NCBI GenBank assembly: GCA_021798575.1
Contig: JAJZGI010000013.1
Coordinates: forward strand, 1 to 42,497
DNA from: Pseudomonadota bacterium
GTDB lineage: Bacteria > Pseudomonadota > Alphaproteobacteria > Acetobacterales > Acetobacteraceae
Direction of reading: 5' to 3'
Length of the DNA stretch: 42,497 nucleotides
In this document: positions 8,324 through 18,664 of the stretch, piece by piece
How the letters are laid out: each line of letters opens with the position of its first letter
How positions within the stretch are numbered: the first letter of the stretch is position 1
The notes under the pieces: model-generated
What the model saw: only the letters and a program-made list of their open reading frames with translations
Databases searched by the model: none
What the model was told of the DNA's origin: nothing
Translations under genes and position numbers: made by a program

Positions 8324-9055
8324 ATGCCCCAGTTGATCGCGGCGAATTGGAAAATGTTTGGAAAACTGGCGGATATCCGCGCCTATGCCACGGACATCCT
8401 GACGGCATCCGGCCATGCCGAGCTGCTGATCTGCCCGCCGTTCCCGCTTCTGGAGCCTTTTGCCCAGGCGTTGGCGGGCACGCCGGTCGCGCTGGGCGCG
8501 CAGGACTGCCACGCCGCCGCCTCTGGCGCGCATACCGGGGATGTGAGCGCTACGATGCTGGCCGATTGCGGCGCAACCCACGTCATCCTGGGCCATTCGG
8601 AGCGTCGCCAGCACCATGGGGAGCGCGATGCCGATGTCGCCGCCAAGGTTTCCGCCGCCATGGCGGCGAAACTCATCCCCATCGTCTGCGTGGGTGAAAG
8701 CGAGGCCGAGCGCGACGCGGGCCAGGCCATCCAGATGGTGCGCGACCAGCTCCTGCACAGCCTGCCCGCCGGATTTTCAGGGATTTTGGCCTATGAGCCG
8801 ATCTGGGCGATCGGCACCGGCCGCACGCCAAGTCCGTCCGATGTGGTGGCGATGCACGCCGCCATCCGCAGCGCGCTGGTGGAACAGTTGGGCGGCGCGG
8901 CGGCGGGCTTGCGGATTCTCTATGGCGGCTCGGTGAAGCCCGGCAACGCGGCCAGCCTGCTCCGCCTGCCCGAGGTCGGTGGCGCGCTGGTGGGCGGGGC
9001 CAGCCTGGTGGCGGCGGACCTGCTGGCCATTGCTGAGTGCGCGCCCCGCGTCTAA
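8324..9055 (+). CDS. tpiA: Triosephosphate isomerase
   Basis: This 243-aa glycolytic enzyme interconverts dihydroxyacetone phosphate and glyceraldehyde 3-phosphate. It shows all active-site landmarks: Asn8 and Lys10 in AANWKM, His91 in LGHSERR, Glu158 in AYEPIWAIGTG, and the phosphate loop YGGSVKP. The length is normal. The ATG has a GAGGTGG ribosome-binding site. A perfect 13-bp palindrome (CGACAG-A-CTGTCG, 8285-8297) lies 26 bases upstream and could be regulatory or form a small hairpin in the leader. secG follows after 32 bases. Confidence 0.97.
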   Translation: MPQLIAANWKMFGKLADIRAYATDILTASGHAELLICPPFPLLEPFAQALAGTPVALGAQDCHAAASGAHTGDVSATMLADCGATHVILGHSERRQHHGERDADVAAKVSAAMAAKLIPIVCVGESEAERDAGQAIQMVRDQLLHSLPAGFSGILAYEPIWAIGTGRTPSPSDVVAMHAAIRSALVEQLGGAAAGLRILYGGSVKPGNAASLLRLPEVGGALVGGASLVAADLLAIAECAPRV

Positions 9056-9087
9056 AAGCCCCCTCATCGATATTTTCAGGGTTCCGG

Positions 9088-9471
9088 ATGATCAAGGTTC
9101 TTCTCGTGCTGCATGTTTTTGTCACCATCGCGCTCATCGGCGTGGTGCTGATCCAGCGCAGCGAGGGCGGCGGGCTTGGCCTGGGCGGCGGCCAGGGCAT
9201 GGGCAACTTCATGACCGGGCGCGGCACCGCCAACCTGCTCACCCGTACCACGGCGATTCTGGGCACGGCTTTCTTTCTGCTCTCGGTCTCCCTGGCGCTG
9301 CTCTACAAAGGCGCCACGGCGGATAATTCCGCCACCATTCTGAACACGCCAGCTCAGACCATGCCCGCACCGCCGACCCCTGGCGGCGGCGCTCAAGCGC
9401 CCCTGCCGCAGACGCCGGCGGACGCCCTGCCCGCACCTAGCGCGCCCGCAGCTCCGACGCCGGGCCAATAG
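9088..9471 (+). CDS. secG: Preprotein translocase subunit SecG
   Basis: This 127-aa inner-membrane subunit of SecYEG has two helices (about residues 3-22 and 54-73). Between them is the glycine-rich cytoplasmic loop SEGGGLGLGGG typical of SecG. The C-terminal tail is rich in proline and alanine, as often seen in alphaproteobacterial SecG. The ATG at 9088 starts MIKVLLVLH as in homologues; the frame is open to 9037 but that extension has no SecG character. It lies between tpiA and pyrG, the usual order in this group. Confidence 0.93.
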   Translation: MIKVLLVLHVFVTIALIGVVLIQRSEGGGLGLGGGQGMGNFMTGRGTANLLTRTTAILGTAFFLLSVSLALLYKGATADNSATILNTPAQTMPAPPTPGGGAQAPLPQTPADALPAPSAPAAPTPGQ

Positions 9472-9523
9472 GCGCGGTTTTCTGCCGCGCGGCACTCTCG
9501 CTTTTTCTGCGACTCATGTATGA

Positions 9524-11979
<2,456 letters not shown>

Positions 11980-12006
11980 CTTTTTATCCTAACGAGAAGT
12001 TAGATA

Positions 12007-12022
12007 TGTGCCACGTGACACA
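12007..12022. repeat. 16-bp near-palindrome between kdsA and the acyltransferase
   Basis: TGTG-C-CACGTG-A-CACA is symmetrical except for one base pair. It lies 28 bases after the kdsA stop and 114 bases before the acyltransferase start, in AT-rich DNA. It could be an operator for the acyltransferase gene. It is too short and lacks a U-tract for a terminator. Confidence 0.35.
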
Positions 12023-12135
12023 CTTCCAGGCTATCCATAGGCTATGTGTTTGATGTGATTTGATTTTGATGTTTTTTTGAGAGAAAAACATGCCGTTTGC
12101 TTTGATAACATGACTGGCTGAAAACTGGGGTTAAA

Positions 12136-13203
12136 ATGGCGCCGAAGACAAGACATAATGCGACGCTGGACGGCCTGCGTGGGGTAGCGGCCCTATCAAT
12201 CGTGATGCTCCATCTGTCCATGGGAAAATCCCTGGGTTCATTGCCCTATCGAGGATATCTTGCGGTGGATTTCTTTTTTTGCTAAGTGGTTTCGTGCTGG
12301 CGAAAGCCTATGAGCTCCGATTGCGCTCAGACATGGGGGTATTCGCCTTTATGCGAATCCGATTGATACGTCTCTATCCGCTGATTTTCCTTGGTATGTT
12401 GGCTGGCGCTGCTGCTGTGCTTTTTGATATGGCCAAAGGTCTGCGCGCGGGGGGGGGGTACTCAACTTATCTATGTGTTTCTTTGCTCTTTAATACTTAT
12501 ACCCGCTTTTGGTTATGACGAGACAAAAGTCGACTTCCCTTTGGATTCGGCAGCCTGGTCGCTGATGTTCGAGTTGCTGGTTAATCTCGTCTATTCAGTT
12601 TTTGCCAAACTGCTCAATAACCGTTTACTGGGCTGCATTGTGATGCTGGCGGGCGTTGTTCTGGTTGTTATCAGCTATTCGAACAATGGCTTGGATATCG
12701 GCCCGTTGAAGACCGAGGTTCCCGATGGCGCTGTGCGCGTTATTTTCTCGTTTGGGCTTGGTGTTCTGATTTTTCGAGGCGTTGACGCTGGACTATTTCA
12801 TTGGGTGCCCAGAGTATCCGGGCTGGCATTAGCCTTTCTGTTGGTTTTATCTTTTGTCCCTATGGCAATGCCTGCTGGATGGCTTTATGATATGTTCTGC
12901 GTCATGGTCGTTTATCCCGCGATTATCATATGCGGTGCATCTGATCCCTTGCCGAGTCGATGCGTGCCGGCAGCACTCTGGGCCGGACGGTTATCATATC
13001 CGATCTATGCGTTGCATCTCCCTGTTGTGGTGCAGCATTTTGGCAGGTTTAATCATTGGCACGGGTTGCACTTGTTGCTGGCCATGATCATCGCCATGTT
13101 CGTGGCGGTTATTGTGGCCTTGGGGGCGTTAAAACTCTATGATGAACCTATCCAGAAGCGATTATCGACCTACAAAAAAACGGCAAAAATGTACCAGTTT
13201 TAG
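12136..13203 (+). pseudogene. Acyltransferase family 3 protein, interrupted at two homopolymer tracts
   Basis: Read through two frame changes, this encodes a protein of about 355 aa of the acyltransferase-3 (OafA-like) family. These are multi-helix inner-membrane enzymes that often acylate surface sugars. The start reads LDGLRGVAALSIVMLH, with the family's conserved His, followed by FLLSGFVLA and MRIRLIRLYPL. In the given sequence the frame stops at 12283-12285, after a run of seven T (12274-12280); eight T would restore it. A second change, of opposite sign, occurs at a run of ten G (12449-12458); nine would restore it. The last part, with many helices, ends KTAKMYQF. Base composition is visibly AT-richer than both flanks, suggesting acquisition. 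It could be a phase-variable gene, a decayed gene, or two sequencing errors. Confidence 0.8.
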
Positions 13204-13265
13204 GTTGTTTATGATTTTCTCCAGCCATTACCCCCACGCCCTAAAACAAAAAAGGTGAACCGCCC

Positions 13266-14540
13266 ATGAGCACAACAGTCCAGGAGCGCACCGGCCCGCA
13301 GGGGAGTCCGCGCTGGCGGCACCTGATTCTGGCCGTCGTCTGCATGATCATGATCGCCAACCTGCAATATGGCTGGTCCGTCTTCGTGTTGCCGTTAAAA
13401 AAGGCGCATGGCTGGTCGGTCTCGGATATTCAGATCGCCTTTACGATTTTTGTGGCACTGGAGACCTGGGGCACGCCGATCAATGGCTGGATCGCCGACC
13501 ATCTGGGCCCGCGCATCGGGCCACGGGTCGTCATGGGCGTGGGTGGTATCCTCGTCGCACTGGGCTGGATGCTCGATTCGCGGGCGGGCTCGCTGGCGGG
13601 CCTGTATGTCGGCGGGGCGTTGACCGGGCTTGGCTCCGGCGCGGTCTATTGCACGGCGGTCGGCACGGCGGTGAAATGGTTCAGCGATAACCGCGGCCTC
13701 GCGGTCGGGCTGGTGGCCGGTGGTTTTGGCGCGGGCACCGCGATCACGATCATCCCCATCCAGATGGTGATCGCTCATGACGGCTACGCCGCCGCGTTCT
13801 TCTGGTTTGGCCTGATCCAGGGCGGGGTGGTGCTCATCGTCTCGCAGTTCATCCGCAACCCCGAACCCGGCCAGGCGCCAAAGGCGGTGGCGGTGAAGCA
13901 TGATCAGTCGAGCCGCAGCTACACGGCGCGCGAAGTGCTCTCGAGCCGCGTGTTCTGGGTGCTGTATGTGCTCGATTTGCTGATGTGCGCGGGCGGGCTC
14001 GTAGTGACCGCGTATCTGGCGCCGATCGCGGCGTCTTATCACATCTCAAAGATTATTTTGTTTTTGGGCGCGACGACGCTCTCGATCGCCTTGATATTCG
14101 CCAATGTGATGAATGGTGTGGCGCGGCCATTCTTCGGCTGGGTTTCGGACAAGATCGGCAACTGGCAGACCATGGCGATTGCGTTCGCGTTCGGCGGGGC
14201 GAATTATTATCTGCTCTCGGTGCTGGGCAGAGACCCGTGGGGTTTTGTGCTTTTCACCGGCATGATCTTTTTTTGCTGGGGTGAGATCTTCAGCCTGTTT
14301 CCCGCGATGTGCACCGATCTGTTCGGCCCGAAATACGCCACCACGAACAGCGCGATGCTCTATACCGCCAAGGGTGCCGCGGCTTTTCTTGTACCACTCG
14401 GCGCGCTGGCGGCGACGATGACCGGCAACTGGAATGATGTGTTGTTTCTGGCAACGGGGATCAATCTCGTTGCGGTGGTGCTGGTGCTGACCGTGCTGCG
14501 CCCTGCGGCCAACCGGCACCATGATGAGGACAGCAGGTGA
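13266..14540 (+). CDS. MFS transporter, oxalate/formate antiporter type
   Basis: This 424-aa inner-membrane protein has about twelve hydrophobic helices and the MFS loop between helices 2 and 3 (DHLGPRIGPR). The N-terminal helix MIANLQYGWSVFVLPLKK and the overall pattern resemble the OxlT oxalate:formate antiporter group, where oxalate import is exchanged for formate. Substrate is inferred from resemblance only, and no oxalyl-CoA decarboxylase or formyl-CoA transferase gene is nearby. AAGGTG sits eight bases before the ATG. It follows the broken acyltransferase after 62 bases but has the usual high GC of the chromosome. The end faces acnA. Confidence 0.75.
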   Translation: MSTTVQERTGPQGSPRWRHLILAVVCMIMIANLQYGWSVFVLPLKKAHGWSVSDIQIAFTIFVALETWGTPINGWIADHLGPRIGPRVVMGVGGILVALGWMLDSRAGSLAGLYVGGALTGLGSGAVYCTAVGTAVKWFSDNRGLAVGLVAGGFGAGTAITIIPIQMVIAHDGYAAAFFWFGLIQGGVVLIVSQFIRNPEPGQAPKAVAVKHDQSSRSYTAREVLSSRVFWVLYVLDLLMCAGGLVVTAYLAPIAASYHISKIILFLGATTLSIALIFANVMNGVARPFFGWVSDKIGNWQTMAIAFAFGGANYYLLSVLGRDPWGFVLFTGMIFFCWGEIFSLFPAMCTDLFGPKYATTNSAMLYTAKGAAAFLVPLGALAATMTGNWNDVLFLATGINLVAVVLVLTVLRPAANRHHDEDSR

Positions 14541-14564
14541 ATCTTTGAGGGAAGATGAATTGTT

Positions 14565-14595
14565 TCGAATCATGCGCAGACCGCGCATGATTCGA
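14565..14595. terminator. Strong hairpin between convergent MFS and acnA genes
   Basis: A 13-bp perfect stem (TCGAATCATGCGC and its complement) closes a five-base loop AGACC. Short ATTG/CAAT arms could extend it after a small internal bulge. It lies between the stops of two converging genes, the right place for a two-way terminator. Neither strand has a clear U-tract after the stem, so it may act with Rho or as an mRNA 3'-end stabiliser. Confidence 0.55.
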
Positions 14596-14614
14596 GCAAT
14601 GACCGGGTAGATGT

Positions 14615-17302
14615 TCAGGCGGCTTTTGCCATCCCGCGCAGCACATATTGCAGGATGCCGCCATGGCGGTAGTAGTTCACCTCATCGGCGGTATCGACCC
14701 GGCAGAGCATCTCCACCATATCCACTTTTCCATTGGCGCGGGTGATGGAGAGTTTGATATCCATGCGCGGGGCCAGATGCTCCAGGCCCAGGATATCGAT
14801 CAGCTCATCGCCTTTCAGGCTGAGCGTCTTGCGGTCCATGCCCTCCTTGAAGGTGAGTGGCAGGACGCCCATGCCGACCAGGTTAGAGCGATGAATACGC
14901 TCGAAGCTCTCGGTGATCACCGCTTTTACGCCCAGCAATAGCGTGCCCTTCGCCGCCCAGTCCCGCGAGGAACCGGTGCCATATTCCTTGCCGCCGAACA
15001 CCACGAGCGGGGTGCCGGATTTTTTATAGCGCTCGGCGGCATCAAAGATTGAGAGCTCATCGCCCGAGGGGTAGTGGCGCGTCATGCCGCCCTCCACGCC
15101 GTCCAGCATTTCATTTTTGATGCGGATATTCGCGAAGGTGCCGCGCACCATCACGTCATCGTTGCCACGGCGCGCGCCATAGGAGTTGAAATCCTTCTGC
15201 AACACCTGATGTTCGCTCAAAAATACGCCGGCAGGACCGGATTTTTTGATATTGCCGGCGGGCGAGATATGATCCGTGGTGATCGAATCCCCCAGCAGCG
15301 CCAGGATACGCGCGCCCTTGATGTCGCCCACGGGTTTTGGCTCCATCGTGATGCCCTCGAAATAGGGCGGGTTTTTCACGTAGGTGGAGCCGGACGGCCA
15401 GGCGTAGGTATCGGTCCCGCCGGTGACCGCGATGGCCTGCCATTGTTTGGGGCCCTTGAAGACATCGCCGTAGCGCTCGAGGAACATCGCGCGGGTGAGC
15501 ACGCTGTTCACGGTGTCGTTGATCTCCCGGGTGGTGGGCCAGATGTCCCGCAGGTAGACATCCCGGCCCTCCGGGCTTTTGCCGAGCGAGACGGTGGTGA
15601 TATCCTCCCGGATATTGCCCAGCAGCGCATAGGCCACCACGAGCGGCGGGCTGGCCAGGTAGTTGGCGCGCACATTGGCGTGCACCCTGCCCTCGAAATT
15701 ACGGTTGCCAGAGAGCACCGAGACGGCGACGAGCTGGTGGCCCTCGATGGCATCGACAATGGGATCCTCCAGCGGGCCGGAATTGCCGATGCAGGTGGTG
15801 CAGCCATAGCCCACGGTCTGGAAGCCCAGCGCGTCAAGGTCCGCCGAGAGGTTGGATTTGTTGAGATACTCGGTGACCACCTGGCTGCCCGGCGCGAGCG
15901 AGGTTTTCACCCACGGCTTAGGTGACAGGCCAAGTGCGCGGGCCTTGCGCGCGACCAGCCCGGCGGCGACGAGCACATAGGGGTTGGAGGTGTTGGTGCA
16001 GGAGGTGATGGCGGCGATCACCACGTCGCCATGGGTGATCTCATAGGCTTTGCCAACTACCTTGGCGGTGGTGGTAACCGCATCCGCCGGCACGCCCAGG
16101 CCGCGGGTCAGCTCCCGGGTGAACTCCGCCGCCGCGTCCCGCAGCAACACGCGGTCCTGCGGACGCTTGGGGCCAGCGAGCGAGGGAAGCACGGTGCCGA
16201 GATCAAGCTCCAGCGTGTCCGTGAAAATCGGGTCCACCTCCGTGCGCCACAGGCCCTGCGCCCTGGCGTAGGCCTCGACCAGTTTGATGCGGTGCTCATC
16301 GCGCCCGGAGAGATGGAGATAGTCGAGCGTGACCTGATCGACCGGGAAGAACCCGCAGGTCGCGCCATATTCGGGCGCCATGTTGGCGATGGTCGCACGG
16401 TCCGCCAACGCCAGGTCGGCCAGGCCGGCGCCGTAGAATTCCACGAATTTGCCCACGACTTTTTTGGCGCGCAGCATCTGCGTGACGGTGAGGACGAGGT
16501 CGGTCGCGGTGACGCCCTCGGCCAGCCTGCCGGTGAGCTTGAAGCCGATGACATCGGGGATGAGCATGGCGATCGGCTGGCCGAGCATGGCGGCCTCCGC
16601 CTCGATCCCGCCGACACCCCAGCCCAGCACGCCCAGGCCATTGACCATGGTGGTGTGGCTGTCCGTGCCGTAGAGCGTGTCCGGGTAGACATAGGTGGCG
16701 CCGGCATTCTCGGAGGTCCAGGCGACCTGCGCCAGATATTCGAGGTTGACCTGGTGGCAGATGCCGGTATCGGGCGGCACGACGCGGAAATTATCGAACG
16801 CCTCCTGGCCCCAGCGCAGAAAACGGTAGCGCTCGCCGTTGCGGTCGAACTCCATTTCGATGTTTTTATCCAGCGCGTCGGCGGAGCCGGAATAATCCAC
16901 CATGACCGAATGGTCGATCACCAGATCGACCGGCACCAGCGGGTTGACGCGCTCCGGTTTGCCGCCCAGGTGCAGGATGCCATCGCGCATGGCCGCCAGA
17001 TCGACCACGCCGGGCACGCCGGTGAAATCCTGCATCAGGATGCGTGCGGGTTTGAACGGCACTTCTCGCTCGGAGGTGGCCCGGGCCAGCCAGCCGATGA
17101 TGGATTTGGCGTCCTGCACCGTGTAGCTGGTGCCGTTCTCGAAGCGCAGGACGTTTTCCAGCAGGATTTTCAGGGTTTTGGGCAGGCGGGAGATGTCTCC
17201 CAGCGCATCGGCGGCTTCGGCCAGCGAGAAATAGTTGTAGCTCTTGCCCTCGACGGACAGGGTTTTCAGGGTTTTCAGGCTGTCGTGGCCGATTGCGGTC
17301 AT
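14615..17302 (-). CDS. acnA: Aconitate hydratase AcnA
   Basis: This 895-aa TCA-cycle enzyme isomerises citrate and isocitrate through a 4Fe-4S cluster. The cluster cysteines are in TSCTNTSNP and GYGCTTCIGNSG (around residues 436 and 502-505). Other hallmarks are GTDSHTTMVNGLGVLGWGVG and, in the swivel domain, EYGTGSSRDWAAKG. Length matches IRP1/AcnA-type enzymes. The start chosen has AAAGGTG just upstream; an ATG four codons earlier would swallow that site, and the frame beyond (to 17536) runs into ccmA on the other strand. It is divergently placed from ccmA, a common order in this group. Confidence 0.97.
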   Translation of the reverse strand: MTAIGHDSLKTLKTLSVEGKSYNYFSLAEAADALGDISRLPKTLKILLENVLRFENGTSYTVQDAKSIIGWLARATSEREVPFKPARILMQDFTGVPGVVDLAAMRDGILHLGGKPERVNPLVPVDLVIDHSVMVDYSGSADALDKNIEMEFDRNGERYRFLRWGQEAFDNFRVVPPDTGICHQVNLEYLAQVAWTSENAGATYVYPDTLYGTDSHTTMVNGLGVLGWGVGGIEAEAAMLGQPIAMLIPDVIGFKLTGRLAEGVTATDLVLTVTQMLRAKKVVGKFVEFYGAGLADLALADRATIANMAPEYGATCGFFPVDQVTLDYLHLSGRDEHRIKLVEAYARAQGLWRTEVDPIFTDTLELDLGTVLPSLAGPKRPQDRVLLRDAAAEFTRELTRGLGVPADAVTTTAKVVGKAYEITHGDVVIAAITSCTNTSNPYVLVAAGLVARKARALGLSPKPWVKTSLAPGSQVVTEYLNKSNLSADLDALGFQTVGYGCTTCIGNSGPLEDPIVDAIEGHQLVAVSVLSGNRNFEGRVHANVRANYLASPPLVVAYALLGNIREDITTVSLGKSPEGRDVYLRDIWPTTREINDTVNSVLTRAMFLERYGDVFKGPKQWQAIAVTGGTDTYAWPSGSTYVKNPPYFEGITMEPKPVGDIKGARILALLGDSITTDHISPAGNIKKSGPAGVFLSEHQVLQKDFNSYGARRGNDDVMVRGTFANIRIKNEMLDGVEGGMTRHYPSGDELSIFDAAERYKKSGTPLVVFGGKEYGTGSSRDWAAKGTLLLGVKAVITESFERIHRSNLVGMGVLPLTFKEGMDRKTLSLKGDELIDILGLEHLAPRMDIKLSITRANGKVDMVEMLCRVDTADEVNYYRHGGILQYVLRGMAKAA

Positions 17303-17405
17303 GGAGGCACCTTTCATTCTGCTATAACGCTGACGAAACGCTTGTGATTTGCGACGGCTTAAACCATAGCCGTGCGGGTCCGTCCATTCATCCAGAGAGA
17401 TTATA

Positions 17406-17972
17406 TTGCACCTGCTCACAGCGTCCAAACTGGCGGTTTTCCGCGGCGAGCGGCTGGTGCTCAGCGATATCAGCTTCACTTTGGCCTCGGACGGGGTGCT
17501 GCTGCTGCGCGGGCCGAACGGCGCCGGCAAATCCACGCTGCTGCGGGCGATTGCGGGGCTGACGCCGCTGGCAGCGGGCGCGCTGAGCTGGAATGGCGAG
17601 AATGCGCTGGAGGATCTGCCTACCCACGCCGGGCGGATCGCCTGGCTGGGGCATCTAGACGCCGTAAAACCCGCCCTGACCCCGGCTGAGCATGGCGGCG
17701 GCCCCGCGCTGGGTGCGGTGGGGCTGGCGGCCTATGCGAATTTGCCCGCGCGCCTGCTCTCGGCCGGGCAGAAGCGCCGTCTCGCCATCGCCAGGGTGGT
17801 GGCCTCGGCCGCGCCGCTCTGGCTGCTCGATGAGCCGACAACCGGGCTGGATGGGGCCTCGACCGAGAAATTTTGTGCCTTGTGCGAGGCGCACCGGGCG
17901 GGCGGCGGCATGATCATCGCCAGCACGCACATGCCGCTCGACCTGCGCGCGGCGGAGACGCTGGAACTATGA
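17406..17972 (+). CDS. ccmA: Cytochrome c biogenesis ABC transporter ATP-binding protein CcmA
   Basis: This 188-aa ATPase works with CcmB (and CcmC/D elsewhere) to release haem-loaded CcmE for cytochrome c maturation. Walker A is GPNGAGKST (near residue 38), the signature LSAGQKRR and Walker B LWLLDEPT. The start is TTG, preceded by AGAGAG; no in-frame ATG fits. The segment between LTPAEH and ALGAVGL looks about 15 residues shorter than I would expect, as the helix usually beginning ENL-x-x-W is missing. Walker, signature and switch regions are intact, so it may still work. ccmB overlaps its end by four bases (ATGA). Confidence 0.88.
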   Translation: MHLLTASKLAVFRGERLVLSDISFTLASDGVLLLRGPNGAGKSTLLRAIAGLTPLAAGALSWNGENALEDLPTHAGRIAWLGHLDAVKPALTPAEHGGGPALGAVGLAAYANLPARLLSAGQKRRLAIARVVASAAPLWLLDEPTTGLDGASTEKFCALCEAHRAGGGMIIASTHMPLDLRAAETLEL

Positions 17973-18613
17973 TCGCGTTGATCGTGCGGGAGCTACGGCT
18001 CTCGCTGCGCCACGGCGCGGATACCACCGCCTCGTTGTTGTTCTTCATCATCGCCGGGACGCTGTTCCCGTTCGCGCTCGGGCCGGGTCCTGCGACTCTC
18101 AGCGCTATCGCGGCGGGGATCGTGTGGGTGTGCGCGCTGCTGGCGGCGCTGCTGCCGCTGGACCGGCTGTTTGGTGCGGATTTCGAGGATGGCACGCTGG
18201 ATTTGCTGCTGCTCTCGGGCCTGCCCGCCTATGGTGTCGCCTTCGCCAAGGCTTCGGTGCACTGGCTGACGACCGGGCTGCCGCTGCTGCTCATCGCCGG
18301 GCCGCTGGCGGTGATGCTGCGGATGCCGGGCGGGCGTATTCCCCTGCTGCTGCTGACCCTGGTGCCTGGCACCATGCTGTTGTCGCTGCTGGGGACGCTG
18401 GCCGGGGCGATCACGCTGGGGGCGCGCCGCGCCGCCGTGCTGATGCCGCTGATCACCCTGCCGCTGATGATCCCGACCCTGATTTTTGGCGCGGCGGCGG
18501 TCACCGCGCCGCACCCGGCGGCGGCGCTGTATATGCTGGCGGCGATGCTGCTGTTGGCCCTGCCGTTGGCGCCGCTGGGGGCTGGCATGGCGCTGCGCAT
18601 CGCGGCTGAATGA
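17969..18613 (+). CDS. ccmB: Haem exporter protein CcmB
   Basis: This 214-aa membrane protein is the permease partner of CcmA in cytochrome c maturation. It starts MIALIVRELRLSLRHGAD and holds about six hydrophobic helices. The conserved stretch PLDRLFGADFEDGTLDLLLL follows the second helix, as in CcmB. The ATG overlaps the ccmA stop. The frame is open upstream to 17873 but that part is the shadow of ccmA. Remaining ccm genes are not in the window. Confidence 0.92.
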   Translation: MIALIVRELRLSLRHGADTTASLLFFIIAGTLFPFALGPGPATLSAIAAGIVWVCALLAALLPLDRLFGADFEDGTLDLLLLSGLPAYGVAFAKASVHWLTTGLPLLLIAGPLAVMLRMPGGRIPLLLLTLVPGTMLLSLLGTLAGAITLGARRAAVLMPLITLPLMIPTLIFGAAAVTAPHPAAALYMLAAMLLLALPLAPLGAGMALRIAAE

Positions 18614-18664
18614 GCCGCATGACGAGATGGTAATGCCGACCCGGCTTGGCGTGGCGAGAGGCAC

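Noticed and set aside
12279-12518. Separate short membrane protein starting at TTG 12279
   Set aside because: It is the middle segment of the frameshifted acyltransferase, not an independent gene.
16031-17347. 438-aa open frame antisense to acnA
   Set aside because: High-GC shadow of a well-conserved gene; low-complexity His/Arg/Gly-rich product without recognisable domains.
17303-17536. N-terminal extension of acnA
   Set aside because: It overlaps ccmA on the other strand, and a ribosome-binding site lies before the start at 17302.
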